Shown: piece after piece, positions 51,223 through 51,295 of the stretch | How positions within the stretch are numbered: position 1 is the first letter of the stretch | Layout: each line of letters opens with the position of its first letter | From: Bacteroidales bacterium M7 | GTDB taxonomy: Bacteria > Bacteroidota > Bacteroidia > Bacteroidales > Muribaculaceae | Reading direction: 5' to 3' | DNA length: 51,295 nucleotides | Assembly (NCBI GenBank): GCA_001689515.1 | Contig: LUJR01000046.1 | Coordinates: forward strand, 1 to 51,295 | The notes under the pieces: generated by a model | The model's database searches: none | Told to the model about the DNA's origin: nothing | The model's input: only the letters and a program-made list of their open reading frames with translations | Program-made: the position numbers and the translations under genes

Positions 51223-51294
51223 TGTAGGGACATGCCCCGGCATGTCCGCATCCGAGCGCGCGGAGTGTACGTTGTCCGGCCCGGACACCCTACA
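51223..51294. repeat. TGTAGGGA-bounded element containing the right 28-bp repeat
   Basis: A family-1 unit (TGTAGGGACATGCC..., 51223-51247, with CCCCGG at the centre) is followed by GCATCC and then by the 28-bp sequence at 51258-51285, inverted relative to 49245-49272. The segment ends ACCCTACA, so it looks like a whole doublet with two different hairpins. The window ends one base later. Confidence 0.75.
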
Positions 51295-51295
51295 C

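Overview
The window looks like chromosomal DNA of a gut member of the Bacteroidales, most likely Muribaculaceae-like (family-level placement is inference). The evidence is a SusC/SusD pair, a GldE-type CBS-domain transporter, Bacteroidota-style promoters (TTG or TTTG about 20 bp before TAnnTTTG), a meso-diaminopimelate dehydrogenase, and many lipoproteins with short lipoboxes. Most of it is ordinary core genome in short, tightly packed operons.

Layout. 1-2.2 kb: tRNA-Leu(CAA), a PhoH ATPase and a short-chain dehydrogenase. 2.6-6.0 kb, plus strand: rpmH, a DUF3298-type lipoprotein, gldE-tsaE. 10.3-6.0 kb, minus strand: an overlapping operon of TPR protein, LysE-type transporter, prmC, recX and comF-like gene. 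10.4-17 kb, minus strand: a TupA-like ATP-grasp gene framed by two copies of a repeat, glnS, then ddl, a membrane-anchored MurF-like ligase and an alpha/beta hydrolase. 17-27.9 kb, mostly plus strand: rplU-rpmA, a WYL regulator, a TrmH-type methyltransferase, a gamma-carbonic anhydrase-like protein (minus), two tandem GNAT-fold paralogues, a CBS-less KdsD-like isomerase, a degenerate PfkB protein, a TPR protein, and an efflux adaptor plus outer-membrane channel with no pump gene.

27.8-34.0 kb, minus strand: six glycosyltransferases (four GT8, two GT2). 34.2-41.5 kb, minus strand: ddh, ackA, pta, a 48-aa membrane protein (plus strand), a YrdC/Sua5 protein, an M16 peptidase, a cyclophilin lipoprotein and a small conserved protein. 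42-49.1 kb, minus strand: susC, susD and a third surface lipoprotein. 50.1-51.1 kb: a tyrosine recombinase.

Several genes share pathways. ddl and the MurF-like ligase make and add D-Ala-D-Ala. ddh makes meso-DAP. pta and ackA make acetate and ATP. TsaE and the YrdC protein belong to t6A tRNA modification. The glycosyltransferases, the TupA-like protein and the SusCD system act at the cell surface.

Two surface-variation signals stand out. First, nine-base C/G runs occur in three surface-glycan genes. In two GT8 genes the run sits at the very start of the reading frame, and one of them is out of frame in this sequence, as expected for phase variation. Second, the susC promoter and the tyrosine recombinase lie between two copies of a 28-bp sequence in inverted orientation, so the 2-kb segment could be invertible. 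The window is also rich in palindromic intergenic repeats: a dispersed family bounded by TGTAGGGA/TCCCTACA, two copies of a nested inverted repeat of about 255 bp, and a further composite palindrome of about 240 bp.
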